Source: Rothia sp. SD9660Na (GTDB lineage Bacteria; Actinomycetota; Actinomycetes; Actinomycetales; Micrococcaceae). From it: a stretch of DNA of 64,000 nt. The stretch lies in the NCBI RefSeq assembly GCF_030064065.1, contig NZ_CP125946.1:1426001-1490000 (forward strand), given 5' to 3'. Positions within the stretch are counted from its first letter, which is position 1. Every line of letters begins with the position of its first letter. The notes below the pieces were generated by a model. That model had not been told where the DNA came from and did not search any database. It saw nothing but the letters and a program-made list of their open reading frames with translations. Below, in pieces: positions 17,141-26,422 of this stretch. Position numbers and translations under genes: made by a program.

Positions 17141-17638
17141 ATGTGTACTACCTGTGGTTGTCAGAAGGAAAACAAGGACGCGCCCGCCCCGGCTGAGCAG
17201 ACTGCGGCCGGTGGGCGCGGGCTCACCCGCCGCCAGGCTGTGGCAGGCACCGCTGGCGTGGGTGCCGGTGCCGCTCTACTAACGGCCTGCGGTTCTTCTG
17301 ATGAGTCTGAGAGCCTGACCGCCAACGACGGTCGCCCCGCTCAGGCCACCGATATGGCTGCTGTTGAAGATGTTCCGGTAGGCGGCGTCATTCAGGCCAA
17401 CAACGATGGTGTGACTGTCATGATTACCCAGCCAACTGAGGGCACCTTCCATGCCTTCTCATCGGTCTGCACCCACCAGGGCTGCCAGCTCAACGCCCAG
17501 AAAGAAAAGACCATGGCCTGCCCTTGCCACGCCTCAGTCTTCTCATTAGAGGACGGTTCGGTTCAAGGCGGCCCAGCAGAAACCGCCCTACCCGAGTTCA
17601 CGGTGGAGGTCAAGGACGGAAGAATCTGGGTTTCCTAA
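17141..17638 (+). CDS. Tat-exported Rieske [2Fe-2S] lipoprotein
   Basis: 165 residues. Rieske cluster motifs CTHQGC and CPCHASVF give the two Cys-His pairs, with a QcrA-like fold and no other redox domain. The N-terminus is unusual: it begins MCTTCGCQ, then about 20 polar residues, then a twin-arginine motif (LTRRQAVAG), a hydrophobic stretch and a lipobox-like LLTACG. So it is probably Tat-exported, folded with its cluster, and lipid-anchored. The start is supported by AAGG seven bases upstream; a later start would remove the Cys cluster but keep the Tat signal. Electron partner unknown. Confidence 0.85.
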   Translation: MCTTCGCQKENKDAPAPAEQTAAGGRGLTRRQAVAGTAGVGAGAALLTACGSSDESESLTANDGRPAQATDMAAVEDVPVGGVIQANNDGVTVMITQPTEGTFHAFSSVCTHQGCQLNAQKEKTMACPCHASVFSLEDGSVQGGPAETALPEFTVEVKDGRIWVS

Positions 17639-17650
17639 GCTAGCCATGAC

Positions 17651-17843
17651 GGATGCACGGGCTCACAGCGAAGCTGTTGGCACGATGAAGTGAGCGGGTG
17701 CGAGCGCGCGAGCACACAAGAGCGAACGAAATCCACCGCAAGGCGGGGCGTGAGGGTCAGGCTTACGCCTATTCCGCCCGCAGATTTATTTCCTCGCGCG
17801 CTCGGAATCTGCAGGGCTCCATCCAGCGTGAGCCCGTGCATCC
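17651..17843. repeat. structured intergenic element, copy 1 (16-bp terminal inverted repeats)
   Basis: GGATGCACGGGCTCAC (17651-17666) is exactly complementary to 17828-17843. Inside lie about 70 nt (from GCTCACAGCGAAGCTG to CAAGAGCGAACG) shared at about 85% identity with 54297-54362, plus smaller hairpins (GCAGATT/AATCTGC at 17780-17811). It sits between convergent rieske and dxs genes. The two copies differ in their arms but keep pairing. It may be a REP/MITE-like repeat, a 3'-UTR RNA structure, or a protein-binding site; it has no plausible coding content. Confidence 0.7.
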
Positions 17844-17879
17844 TGTTCTAAGCACGCCTTAAGGCCCCTTAATTGTCGC

Positions 17880-19856
17880 CTAGCTAGTGTGCTTCGGCTT
17901 CTCCCCTTCGGTGCGGGCGAAGGGCACCATGTTCCCGGCGAGCTGCGCGAGAATATCGGCGCTAATTTTCTGGGGGGTAAGCCCGACTTCTTCGAGGATT
18001 TCACCGCGTTCGGCGTGCTTAATGAATTCGGCGGGTAGGCCGAGTTCGTTGAGGGCGGTGTCGATTCCGGCTGCTCGCATTTCTTGGCGGATGCGGGAGC
18101 CCACGCCGCCTGCCCGCACGCCGTCCTCCATGGAGACGACGATGCGGTGTTCGCCGGCGAGGGTTACTACGCTGGCGGGTACGGGCATGACCCAGCGGGG
18201 GTCGATGACGGTTACGCTCACGCCCCGCTCGGCGAGCAGGTCTGCGGTGTCGAGGGCGAGTCGGGCAAAGGCACCGACGCCGATGAGGAGCACGTCGCGC
18301 TGGCCGCTTTCAGGGTTGGGGTCGCCATGGCGGGCGAGGACGTCCGTGCCATCTGCAAGACGTTCCAGGGCGGGGATATCAGCACCTACTGAGCCCTTGG
18401 GGTAGCGCACCACGGTGGAGGCGTCCTCAATAGCAACAGCTTCGCGCAGTTCTTCGCGCAGGGTCACAGCATCGCGGGGGGCAGCTAAGTGCAGGCCGGG
18501 GATGAACTGGAGCAGGGCTAGATCCCACATACCGTGGTGGGAGGCACCGTCAGGGCCGGTGATGCCCGAGCGGTCCAGCACGATGGTGACGCCGGCCTTG
18601 TGTAGGGCAACGTCCATGAGCAGCTGGTCGAAGCCGCGGTTGAGGAAGGTCGCGTAGAGGGCGATGACGGGGTGCTGGCCGCCGTAGGCCAGACCGGCGC
18701 TCATAGCGATAGCGTGCTGTTCGGCGATGCCCACGTCGATGACGCGGCCGGGGTGGGCGGCAGCCATAGGCTTGAGGCCGACGGGAATGAGCATAGCGCC
18801 GGTGACACCCACGATGTCCTCGCGTTCATCGGCAATATCTTTGATTTCCTGGGCAAAAACACTGGTCCAGGACTTTCCGGACGACTTGGCTAGAGCTTCG
18901 CCGGTGTCGGGGTCGATGACGCCAACGGCGTGGAACATGTCGTCCTTATCGCTAACGGCAGGCGCATAGCCGTGGCCCTTTTCGGTGATGGCGTGCACGA
19001 TGACGGGGCCGCCAAAATTTTTGGCGGATTCTAGAGCGGTTTCCACAGCTTCAAGGTCGTGCCCGTCGATGGGGCCCACATACTTCATGCCCAGGTCTTC
19101 AAAGATGCCGCCGGGCACCATGACGTCCTTAATACCGGCCTTCATGCCGTGCAGGCCGCGATAGATCATCTGCCCCACAGAACCGCCGTTTTGTAGCTTG
19201 GTGCGGGCGGCGGCCAGGGTGCGCTCATAGCGTGAATCCAGGCGAACCTTATCTACCTTATTTTGAAGTTCGTGCTGCAGGGCAGCGAGGTGGTTGGCGA
19301 AACCGCCGATGGTGGGAGCATAGGAGCGGCCATTGTCGTTGACCACGATGACGACCTTGCGGTTCTTATCAGCTGCGATATTGTTGACCGCTTCCCAGGC
19401 CATGCCGCCGGTCAGCGCACCGTCACCAATGACAGCTACGGTGTAGCGGTCTCTCTGCCCGGTGAGCTGGTAGGCCCGGGAAATACCGTCTGCCCAGGAA
19501 AGGGACGAGGACGCGTGCGAGGACTCGACGATGTCGTGGTCAGATTCTGCGCGCTCGGGGTAGCCAGCAATACCGCCCTTTTGACGCAGGGTCTCAAAGT
19601 TCTGACGGCCAGTAACCAGCTTGTGAACGTAGGACTGGTGGCCGGTATCAAAGACAATGGAGTCCTGAGGGGAGTTAAAAACCCGGTGGATGCCCAGGGT
19701 TAGTTCCACAACACCCAGGTTGGGGCCCAGGTGCCCACCGGTCCGCGAGACATTAGCAACGAGGAAGTCACGAATCTCTTGGGCTAGCTCGGTGAGCTGA
19801 TCAGGGCTCAAAGCGTTCAGGTCGCTCGGCTCACCAATAGTTTCTAGTAGTCCCAC
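17880..19856 (-). CDS. dxs: 1-deoxy-D-xylulose-5-phosphate synthase
   Basis: 658 residues. First enzyme of the MEP isoprenoid pathway; condenses pyruvate and glyceraldehyde-3-phosphate with thiamine diphosphate. Opens GLLETIGEPSDLNALS; the ThDP-binding motif GDGALTGGMAWEAVNN is present, as are the transketolase region (DVGIAEQHAIAMSAGLA), GPTHQS-type HQSYVHKL and DRSGITGPDGASHHG. The GTG at 19856 has GGGGGAG five bases upstream and matches the usual Dxs N-terminus; an in-frame start 18 bp upstream is less likely. It ends in the structured repeat element shared with the Rieske gene. Confidence 0.96.
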   Translation of the reverse strand: MGLLETIGEPSDLNALSPDQLTELAQEIRDFLVANVSRTGGHLGPNLGVVELTLGIHRVFNSPQDSIVFDTGHQSYVHKLVTGRQNFETLRQKGGIAGYPERAESDHDIVESSHASSSLSWADGISRAYQLTGQRDRYTVAVIGDGALTGGMAWEAVNNIAADKNRKVVIVVNDNGRSYAPTIGGFANHLAALQHELQNKVDKVRLDSRYERTLAAARTKLQNGGSVGQMIYRGLHGMKAGIKDVMVPGGIFEDLGMKYVGPIDGHDLEAVETALESAKNFGGPVIVHAITEKGHGYAPAVSDKDDMFHAVGVIDPDTGEALAKSSGKSWTSVFAQEIKDIADEREDIVGVTGAMLIPVGLKPMAAAHPGRVIDVGIAEQHAIAMSAGLAYGGQHPVIALYATFLNRGFDQLLMDVALHKAGVTIVLDRSGITGPDGASHHGMWDLALLQFIPGLHLAAPRDAVTLREELREAVAIEDASTVVRYPKGSVGADIPALERLADGTDVLARHGDPNPESGQRDVLLIGVGAFARLALDTADLLAERGVSVTVIDPRWVMPVPASVVTLAGEHRIVVSMEDGVRAGGVGSRIRQEMRAAGIDTALNELGLPAEFIKHAERGEILEEVGLTPQKISADILAQLAGNMVPFARTEGEKPKHTS

Positions 19857-20182
19857 GATTACTCCCCCGTTCACCGGCTAGCTGCGCCCCAACGTCCTTG
19901 TAGCTGTGGGCGGCGGCCACCGGTCAAAAGTCTAGTATGTTGCAATTAAGTAACTTTACCCGCTCAGTGCAGGTTTAGCGATTCACAGTGTGAGAAGAAA
20001 AGTAGCGCTTGTGTTTCAGTTAGGTTTCCTCACGCGTGGCGCTTTTCAAATGTATATACGAACCACTAATATCAGTGTTCAACAGCTCACACTGTGCATC
20101 AGCACACAGTCATAGGTCACAGTGGTGCTGAATCATTACCAGGCTAGTTCCCTCACTAGCCCCGCACGAATGGATCTCTTCT
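19857..20182. promoter_or_regulatory. 326-bp divergent region between dxs and the symporter gene
   Basis: Contains an exact 11-bp inverted repeat, CACAGTGTGAG (19984-19994) and CTCACACTGTG (20086-20096), about 90 bp apart, and a shorter pair CAGCAC/GTGCTG (20100-20105, 20125-20130). AT-rich TGTATATAC at 20051-20059 could be a -10 for the rightward gene. No riboswitch was recognised. Confidence 0.4.
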
Positions 20183-21715
20183 ATGACCGCAGCAATCGAT
20201 TGGGCGAACAGCATTATCTGGTCGCCCGTGCTGGTATATCTTTGCCTGGCTGTTGGCGTGTACTTCACCATCCGCACCCGCCTACTCCAGATACGTCAGA
20301 TTCCCACCATGATTCGCGCGACTTTCAAGGGCGAATCATCTAAGGACGGCGTCTCGTCCTTCCAGGCTTTGGCTATGTCACTTGCCGGCCGCGTAGGTAC
20401 CGGTAATATCGCAGGTGTAGCCACCGCTATCGCTTTCGGCGGCCCCGGTGCCGTTTTCTGGATGTGGACCGTGGCCTTCCTAGGCTCCTCCACCTCCTTC
20501 ATCGAGTCCACCCTGGGCCAGATTTACAAGGAACGCGATAAGGTCACCGGCGAGTACCGTGGTGGCCCGGCCTACTACTTCGAAAAGGCCTACCGCCACA
20601 CCAAGTACTCCGGACTCTTCAAGGTTTACGCCTCCATCTTCGCTTTTGCCACTGCCCTGGCCTGTGGCTTCTTCCTACCCGGTGTGCAGGCTAACGGTAT
20701 TGCCACCTCCATGCAGGGTGCCTTCCCCACTGTCCACCCCTGGATGACCGCCACCGGCGTTACCATCCTGCTGGCCTTCATCGTCGTTGGTGGCGTCAAG
20801 CGTATTGCGACCTTCGCCTCTGTTGTGGTTCCCTTCATGGCTATCATCTACATCGTGCTGGCCATGATTGTTGCCTTTATCAACATCAATATGCTGGGTG
20901 AGGTTATTAACCTGATTTTCTCATCAGCTTTTGGTCTGCACGCCACCTTCGGCGCCATCATTGGCACCGCCGTTGAGTGGGGCGTCAAGCGCGGTATCTA
21001 CTCCAATGAAGCTGGCCAGGGCACCGGCCCCCACGCTGCTGCCGCCGCTGAGGTTAAGCACCCTGCTGCCCAGGGCTTCGTGCAAGCGATGGCTGTCTAC
21101 ATCGACACCCTCTTCGTCTGCTCCGCTACTGCCTTCCTAATTCTTTCAACCGGCATGTACCGTGTCTACGAGGGCGGCTCAGCCGACACCCCCGTGCTGG
21201 CAGAGGGCCCGGGCAACCTGGCCGAAGGCGCTACCGTTGGTCCGGCATTTGCACAGTCCGCCTTCGATACGCTGATCCCCGGTGCTGGCCCGATCTTCAT
21301 TGCAGTTTCACTGGGTTTCTTCGCCTTCACCACCATCGTTGCCTACTACTACATGGCAGAAACCAACCTACGTTACCTCACCCGTAACCTGCAGAACAAG
21401 ACCCTGGGCAATGCCCTCTTGCGTCTGCTGCAGTTGCTGATTCTGACCGCAACCGTTATTGGCTGCGTCAGCACCGCAGGTGCCGCCTGGGCTCTGGGTG
21501 ATATCGGCGTAGGTCTGATGGCCTGGCTGAACATCGTGGGTATTCTGGTCATTCAGAAGCCCGCTCTACAGGTACTCAAGGACTATGAACAGCAGAAGAA
21601 GCAGGGCCTTGACCCCATGTTTGACCCCCGCCCCCTCGGCATTAAGAACGCTGACTTCTGGGAGACCTACTACGATGTGAAGACCGGTGCTATCCCGGTT
21701 CAAGACATCAAGTAA
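20183..21715 (+). CDS. AGCS-family Na+ (or H+)/alanine or glycine symporter
   Basis: 510 residues, about 11 membrane segments. Family marks: MSLAGRVGTGNIAGVATAIAFGGPGAVFWMW near the N-terminus, the conserved EWGVKRGIYSNEAGQGTGP region with AAAAEVKHPAAQG, and IDTLFVCSATAFLIL. Imports alanine and/or glycine with sodium; sequence alone does not fix the substrate. The ATG at 20183 is preceded only by GGATC, so the start is less certain. A good terminator follows. Likely monocistronic. Confidence 0.92.
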   Translation: MTAAIDWANSIIWSPVLVYLCLAVGVYFTIRTRLLQIRQIPTMIRATFKGESSKDGVSSFQALAMSLAGRVGTGNIAGVATAIAFGGPGAVFWMWTVAFLGSSTSFIESTLGQIYKERDKVTGEYRGGPAYYFEKAYRHTKYSGLFKVYASIFAFATALACGFFLPGVQANGIATSMQGAFPTVHPWMTATGVTILLAFIVVGGVKRIATFASVVVPFMAIIYIVLAMIVAFININMLGEVINLIFSSAFGLHATFGAIIGTAVEWGVKRGIYSNEAGQGTGPHAAAAAEVKHPAAQGFVQAMAVYIDTLFVCSATAFLILSTGMYRVYEGGSADTPVLAEGPGNLAEGATVGPAFAQSAFDTLIPGAGPIFIAVSLGFFAFTTIVAYYYMAETNLRYLTRNLQNKTLGNALLRLLQLLILTATVIGCVSTAGAAWALGDIGVGLMAWLNIVGILVIQKPALQVLKDYEQQKKQGLDPMFDPRPLGIKNADFWETYYDVKTGAIPVQDIK

Positions 21716-21740
21716 GACGAACTAGGTTTAGCTACTCTAG

Positions 21741-21774
21741 CGCCCCGCACAGTCAAGGGTTGTGCGGGGCGTTT
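21741..21774 (+). terminator. terminator of the symporter gene
   Basis: CGCCCCGCACA (21741-21751) pairs exactly with TGTGCGGGGCG (21761-21771), 11 bp, 9-nt loop, followed by TTTG. Confidence 0.8.
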
Positions 21775-21793
21775 GTACGTGTAGGGTGGGATC

Positions 21794-22417
21794 ATGAGCA
21801 CTCTTCACCCCTCACCTCTAGGCGACCAGCGCCCCACTCGGGAGCAGCTTCAAGACTTCGTCAACGGCACCCTTGACGACCGGCTGCCTACGGCTGGCAC
21901 TCCCCTCCGTCTGCTGATCGTGGGCATCAACCCCGGGCTGTGGACGTCCGCCGTCAACGCCCCCTTCGCTTTTCCCGGTAACCGTTTCTGGCCATCGCTT
22001 GATAGGGCAGGCATCGTTACCCCCAGGGTGGATGCTTCACGCGGCTTGAGCGACGAGGTTGAGGAGCAGCTAGCCAGCCTGGGTATCGGCATAACCAACC
22101 TGGTTGCCCGGGCAACAGCAAGAGCCGACGAGCTCACAGCCCAGGAGCTGAAGGACGCCCTCCCCCGGCTTATTGAACTCACCCACACGTATAGACCCCA
22201 AGCTGTAGCCATTGCGGGCATTACAGCCTATCGGACAGCCTTCGGCGACAGGAAGGCTCAGCTGGGGCGACAAGACACCTCCCAGATTGAGGGGTGGAAC
22301 CCGGCGAGCCAGCTCTGGGTCGTGCCTCAACCTAGCGGCTTGAACGCCCACGAAAATATTGATTCTCTAGCGGATAAGTGGCGGCAGGTCTGGAACTCCA
22401 CGCAGCCGCTCACCTAG
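21794..22417 (+). CDS. mug: mismatch-specific uracil/thymine-DNA glycosylase (Mug)
   Basis: 207 residues. Removes uracil or thymine mispaired with guanine, family 2 of the UDG superfamily. Motif LLIVGINPGLWTS (GINPG, with Asn as the catalytic-water residue), the product-site loop APFAFPGNRFWPSL, and C-terminal VVPQPSGLNAHE are all present. Somewhat longer than the E. coli enzyme (168), the excess being at both termini. ATG at 21794; spacing after the preceding terminator suggests its own promoter. It is convergent with acnA. Confidence 0.9.
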   Translation: MSTLHPSPLGDQRPTREQLQDFVNGTLDDRLPTAGTPLRLLIVGINPGLWTSAVNAPFAFPGNRFWPSLDRAGIVTPRVDASRGLSDEVEEQLASLGIGITNLVARATARADELTAQELKDALPRLIELTHTYRPQAVAIAGITAYRTAFGDRKAQLGRQDTSQIEGWNPASQLWVVPQPSGLNAHENIDSLADKWRQVWNSTQPLT

Positions 22418-22537
22418 CTACCGCGTCCCTGCCGCCGTCCCCGCCGCCATACACAAGGGACCAGATTCCTCCCACAATCCTCGTTGCCCACAGATACTTT
22501 GAACACTCATCTGGTCCCAACTCCATAGAAAACAAAC

Positions 22538-22580
22538 AAAAAGGTCTGTGGCCCCCACTGAAAAGTGGGGGCCACAGACC
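22538..22580 (-). terminator. terminator of acnA
   Basis: GGTCTGTGGCCCCCACT (22543-22559) pairs exactly with 22564-22580, loop GAAA/TTTC, 17 bp, followed on the minus strand by TTTTTGTTTG. Confidence 0.88.
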
Positions 22581-22604
22581 GTGAACCTGTTAGCTCTCTA
22601 GAAC

Positions 22605-25289
22605 TTAGGAGCCGCGGACCAGGTTACGCAGGACGTACTGCAAGATGCCGCCGTTGCGGTAGTAGTCGGCTTCACCGGGGGTGTCGATGCGAACTACAGC
22701 GTCGAACTCGGTGACCTTGCCGTCTTCAGCGGTGGCGGTGACCTTGAGAGTCTTGGGGGTGGTGCCCTCGTTCAGTTCGGTCAGGCCGGTGATATCGAAA
22801 GTTTCGGTACCGGTCAGGCCGAGTGATTCGTGGGATTCACCGGCGGGGAACTGCAGGGGTACAACGCCCATACCGATCAGGTTTGAACGGTGGATACGCT
22901 CGAAGGACTCAGCGATAACTGCCTTGACGCCCAGCAGGGTGGTGCCCTTAGCAGCCCAGTCACGGGATGAACCGGTGCCGTATTCCTTACCGCCCAGAAC
23001 AACCAGCGGGATGCCGGCAGCCTGGTAGTTCATGGATGCGTCGTAGACGGTGGACTGTTCGCCGTCCTTGGTGAAGTCGCGGGTGAAGCCGCCTTCAACG
23101 CCGTCCAGAAGCTGGTTCTTGATGCGGATGTTGGCGAAGGTACCGCGAATCATGACCTCGTGGTTACCGCGGCGGGAGCCGTAGGAGTTGAAGTCCTTAC
23201 GCTCAACACCGTTTTCGATCAGGTACTTACCTGCGGGGGTGTCTGACTTGAAGGAACCTGCCGGTGAGATGTGGTCAGTGGTGACCGAGTCGCCCAGCTT
23301 GAGCAGTACGCGGGCACCCTTGATGTCCTCAACGGGGGTGGTTTCCATGGTCATGCCCTCGAAGTACGGGGGCTTGCGCACGTAGGTGGACTTGTCGTCC
23401 CACTCGAAGGTGGAGCCGGTGGGAGTCTCCAGAGCCTGCCAGCGCTCGTCACCGTCAAAGATGGTGCCGTATTCCTTGTTATACATCTCGGTGTCGAGGG
23501 ACTCGTCGATGATCTTCTGGACTTCTTCGGGGTCGGGCCAGATGTCCTTGAGGTAGACCTCGTTGCCGTCGGCGTCGGTGCCCAGGGAGTCCTTCTCGAA
23601 GTCGAAGTCCATGGTACCGGCCAGGGCGTAGGCGATGACCAGCGGCGGGGAGGCCAGGTAGTTCATCTTGACGTCCGGTGAGATACGCCCCTCAAAGTTG
23701 CGGTTACCTGAGAGAACCGCGGTGACGGAGAGGTCTTCGCTCTGGATAGCCTCTGAGATTTCGGGCTCCAGGGGACCGGAGTTACCGATGCAGGTGGCAC
23801 AGCCGTAGCCAACGACGTAGAAGCCCAGCTTCTCAAGGTCAGGCAGCAGGCCTGCCTTCTCGTAGTAGTCGGTGACGACCTTTGAACCGGGAGCGATAGA
23901 GGTCTTGACCCAGGGCTTGGCAGTCAGGCCCTTGGCGGCGGCGTTGCGGGCGAGCACGCCTGCTGCCATCATGACCGAGGGGTTGGAGGTGTTGGTGCAG
24001 GAGGTAATCGAGGCGATGGACACCGCACCGTTCTTGAGTTCGAACTCGCGGCCGTCGGCCATGGAGACCTGGGCTGACTTGTCGGTCTCGCCGTCCTTGG
24101 CGTAGTTCTTGATGTCTGATTCGAACTGGCTCTTGGACTCTGAGAGCAGGATGCGGTCCTGGGGACGCTTGGGGCCCGCGATAGAGGGGACCACGGTGGA
24201 GAGGTCCAACTCCAGGTACTCGGAGTATTCGACGTCGACAGAGGGGTCGTGCCAGAGGCCCTGTTCCTTGGTGTAGGCCTCAACCAGGGCGACCTGTGCC
24301 TCGCTGCGGCCGGTCAGGCGCAGGTATTCGAGGGTCTTCTCATCAATGGGGAACATGGCGGCGGTAGAGCCGAATTCGGGGCTCATGTTACCGATGGTTG
24401 CACGGTTTGCCAGGGGCACCTGGCCGACGCCTTCACCGTAGAATTCAACGAACTTGCCGACGACGCCGTGTTCGCGCAGCATTTCGGTGATGGTAAGGAC
24501 GACGTCGGTTGCGGTTGCGCCGGAGGGGATGGAGCCGGTGAGCTTGAAGCCGACGACGCGGGGAATCAGCATGGAGACTGGCTGGCCGAGCATTGCTGCT
24601 TCAGCTTCGATACCGCCAACACCCCAGCCGAGTACGCCCAGGCCGTTGACCATGGTGGTGTGGGAGTCGGTGCCTACAACGGTGTCGGGGTAGGCGCGCA
24701 GGACGCCGTTGACCTCGCGGGCCATGATGGTGCGGGCCAGGTATTCGATGTTGACCTGGTGCACGATACCCATACCGGGAGGAACAACCTTGAAGTCGTC
24801 GAAGGCGGTCTGGCCCCAGCGCAGGAACTTGTAGCGTTCGCCGTTGCGCTGGTATTCGATGTCCATGTTGCGGGTGATAGCGTCGGCGGTGCCGAAGGTA
24901 TCAATCTGTACGGAGTGGTCGATGACCAGTTCGGCAGGTGCCAGGGGGTTGATCTTGGAGGGGTCGCCGCCCAGTTCCTTCACGGCCTCGCGCATGGTGG
25001 CAAGGTCAACCACGCAGGGAACGCCGGTGAAGTCCTGCATAATGACGCGGGCGGGGGTGAACTGGATTTCGGTGTCGGGTTCCGCGGAGGGATCCCAGTT
25101 GGCGAGTGCCTTGATGTGGCCTTCGGTGATGTTGGCACCGTCTTCGGTGCGCAGAAGGTTTTCGAGTAGAACCTTCAGGGAGTAAGGCAGTTTCTGTGAG
25201 CCTTCTACTGCCTTTAGACGGAAAATTTCATAGTCGGTTCCGTTGACGGAAAGTACGCCCTTTGAACCGAAGCTATCCACAGTGCTCAT
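22605..25289 (-). CDS. acnA: aconitate hydratase A
   Basis: 894 residues. Isomerises citrate and isocitrate in the TCA cycle; cytosolic [4Fe-4S] enzyme. The three cluster cysteines lie in [13 protein letters not shown] and [25 protein letters not shown] and [15 protein letters not shown] are the C-terminal swivelling-domain signatures. The ATG at 25289 has AGGAG at correct spacing; the extra upstream frame of 38 codons is not part of the protein. Ends at a strong terminator; monocistronic. The family can also bind RNA when the cluster is lost. Confidence 0.96.
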   Translation of the reverse strand: MSTVDSFGSKGVLSVNGTDYEIFRLKAVEGSQKLPYSLKVLLENLLRTEDGANITEGHIKALANWDPSAEPDTEIQFTPARVIMQDFTGVPCVVDLATMREAVKELGGDPSKINPLAPAELVIDHSVQIDTFGTADAITRNMDIEYQRNGERYKFLRWGQTAFDDFKVVPPGMGIVHQVNIEYLARTIMAREVNGVLRAYPDTVVGTDSHTTMVNGLGVLGWGVGGIEAEAAMLGQPVSMLIPRVVGFKLTGSIPSGATATDVVLTITEMLREHGVVGKFVEFYGEGVGQVPLANRATIGNMSPEFGSTAAMFPIDEKTLEYLRLTGRSEAQVALVEAYTKEQGLWHDPSVDVEYSEYLELDLSTVVPSIAGPKRPQDRILLSESKSQFESDIKNYAKDGETDKSAQVSMADGREFELKNGAVSIASITSCTNTSNPSVMMAAGVLARNAAAKGLTAKPWVKTSIAPGSKVVTDYYEKAGLLPDLEKLGFYVVGYGCATCIGNSGPLEPEISEAIQSEDLSVTAVLSGNRNFEGRISPDVKMNYLASPPLVIAYALAGTMDFDFEKDSLGTDADGNEVYLKDIWPDPEEVQKIIDESLDTEMYNKEYGTIFDGDERWQALETPTGSTFEWDDKSTYVRKPPYFEGMTMETTPVEDIKGARVLLKLGDSVTTDHISPAGSFKSDTPAGKYLIENGVERKDFNSYGSRRGNHEVMIRGTFANIRIKNQLLDGVEGGFTRDFTKDGEQSTVYDASMNYQAAGIPLVVLGGKEYGTGSSRDWAAKGTTLLGVKAVIAESFERIHRSNLIGMGVVPLQFPAGESHESLGLTGTETFDITGLTELNEGTTPKTLKVTATAEDGKVTEFDAVVRIDTPGEADYYRNGGILQYVLRNLVRGS

Positions 25290-25580
25290 ATGTGGGACTC
25301 CTCTCGACACTGTCTTGCGTTTGGCTCGTGCGCCGGTGGGTACCGTCGCGTCTGCGCGACGGGTGTGTGATGCTCGTTCTTGAGCCTGTGGGCACGGGGC
25401 CACTGCCTTTTAGTGTACCGCGTATCACGTTGTTCACATATTTTGAAGACGGTTCGTAAGCAAATGTTTCGTCTGTATGTTTCAGGGAGCGGACGCGCAC
25501 CCCACCTCGGGCGCGACTTTTCGACTTTGGCAAGGAAAATGTGCCGTTAATATATTGCGTTCTCGTGCCACAATAGGGGC

Positions 25581-26342
25581 ATGACGGTTTCTCCTAGACA
25601 CCTGCACAGGACACAAACTAGGTCTGTGGCAAATGCACTCAATGTAGCCTTTCACTGGCTCCTTATCGGTAGCGCTGCGGTTTTTGCGCTGGCCACTTCA
25701 GTAGCGATAGCTCTCCCCCACCCAGTCTCAATTCAGTTCGCTTCCCTCATCAACTGGGCGGCAGTGCTTTCTTTCCTTACAGGAGCTACCTCCCTATTGG
25801 GAGTGGGTATCACCGAGATTTTTCACAGTACATCCGCTGAAGCGAAAACCAGCAGGGAGCATGTTAAGCCGACCCCTGGCGTCCGCCTGCCTCTTTCCTT
25901 TTGTGGGTTGGGGCTGGTGTTAGCTATCTACTACGGTTTGCATGTCTTTTGGTGGAACCCCCTAGCAACAGCCCCAGGCTACACCCTCAGCGAGGTGTAC
26001 AGCATCTTGAGCGAGGCTAACCAGTTTAGCCTCCCTGTCGTGATTGTGTGGGGCTTTTTCGTCGCGCTTCTTTTAGCTGCTCTGCCGAACGTGCACGAAT
26101 GGTTGCGGGGCATGGCATCCTACAGCACCAAGCGCGCTATCGGTTTCTGTTCTCTTTCTGTAGCTATCGCTTGCTTCCTTCTCTTTCTGGGGTGGGGCTG
26201 GCACATGGGCGTGGGGCTGGCAGATACATTCATAACGACCGGCGGTGAGCACTCCCCCACAGCTGTTCCTTTTGGGGTAGCTACCCTCGTGCTCGGCGCC
26301 CTGGGCATCTACGGGCTCTTTGTACCTGCCCGCACCCGCTAG
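25581..26342 (+). CDS. hypothetical polytopic membrane protein
   Basis: 253 residues, not recognised. About six hydrophobic segments (roughly 23-45, 55-78, 105-125, 150-170, 185-207, 225-247), a basic N-terminus and a short polar loop SAEAKTSREHVKPT. The ATG at 25581 has only a weak AGGGG upstream. It lies between acnA (divergent) and the trailer end of the CRISPR array, 80 bp away. Nothing ties it to CRISPR function; it may simply flank the insertion point of that locus. Confidence 0.6.
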   Translation: MTVSPRHLHRTQTRSVANALNVAFHWLLIGSAAVFALATSVAIALPHPVSIQFASLINWAAVLSFLTGATSLLGVGITEIFHSTSAEAKTSREHVKPTPGVRLPLSFCGLGLVLAIYYGLHVFWWNPLATAPGYTLSEVYSILSEANQFSLPVVIVWGFFVALLLAALPNVHEWLRGMASYSTKRAIGFCSLSVAIACFLLFLGWGWHMGVGLADTFITTGGEHSPTAVPFGVATLVLGALGIYGLFVPARTR

Positions 26343-26422
26343 GCTGACCAGCCTGCTTACTGGCTTTCTCAGTCCACGCGGGTGGCACTCTTGAGATAAG
26401 CCGTAGGTAGGATTCACGTTCT

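Noticed and set aside
17635..17841. 68-codon frame inside the structured element
   Set aside because: It follows the inverted repeats rather than codon bias, has no ribosome-binding site, and is not kept in copy 2.
19857..20182. Thiamine-type riboswitch upstream of dxs
   Set aside because: No TPP or other conserved riboswitch core was recognisable on either strand.
26405..26412. 8-nt match (GGTAGGAT) to the start of the pseudo-spacer after the degenerate repeat
   Set aside because: About two such 8-mers are expected by chance in the window and the position, beside the array trailer, is not a promoter.
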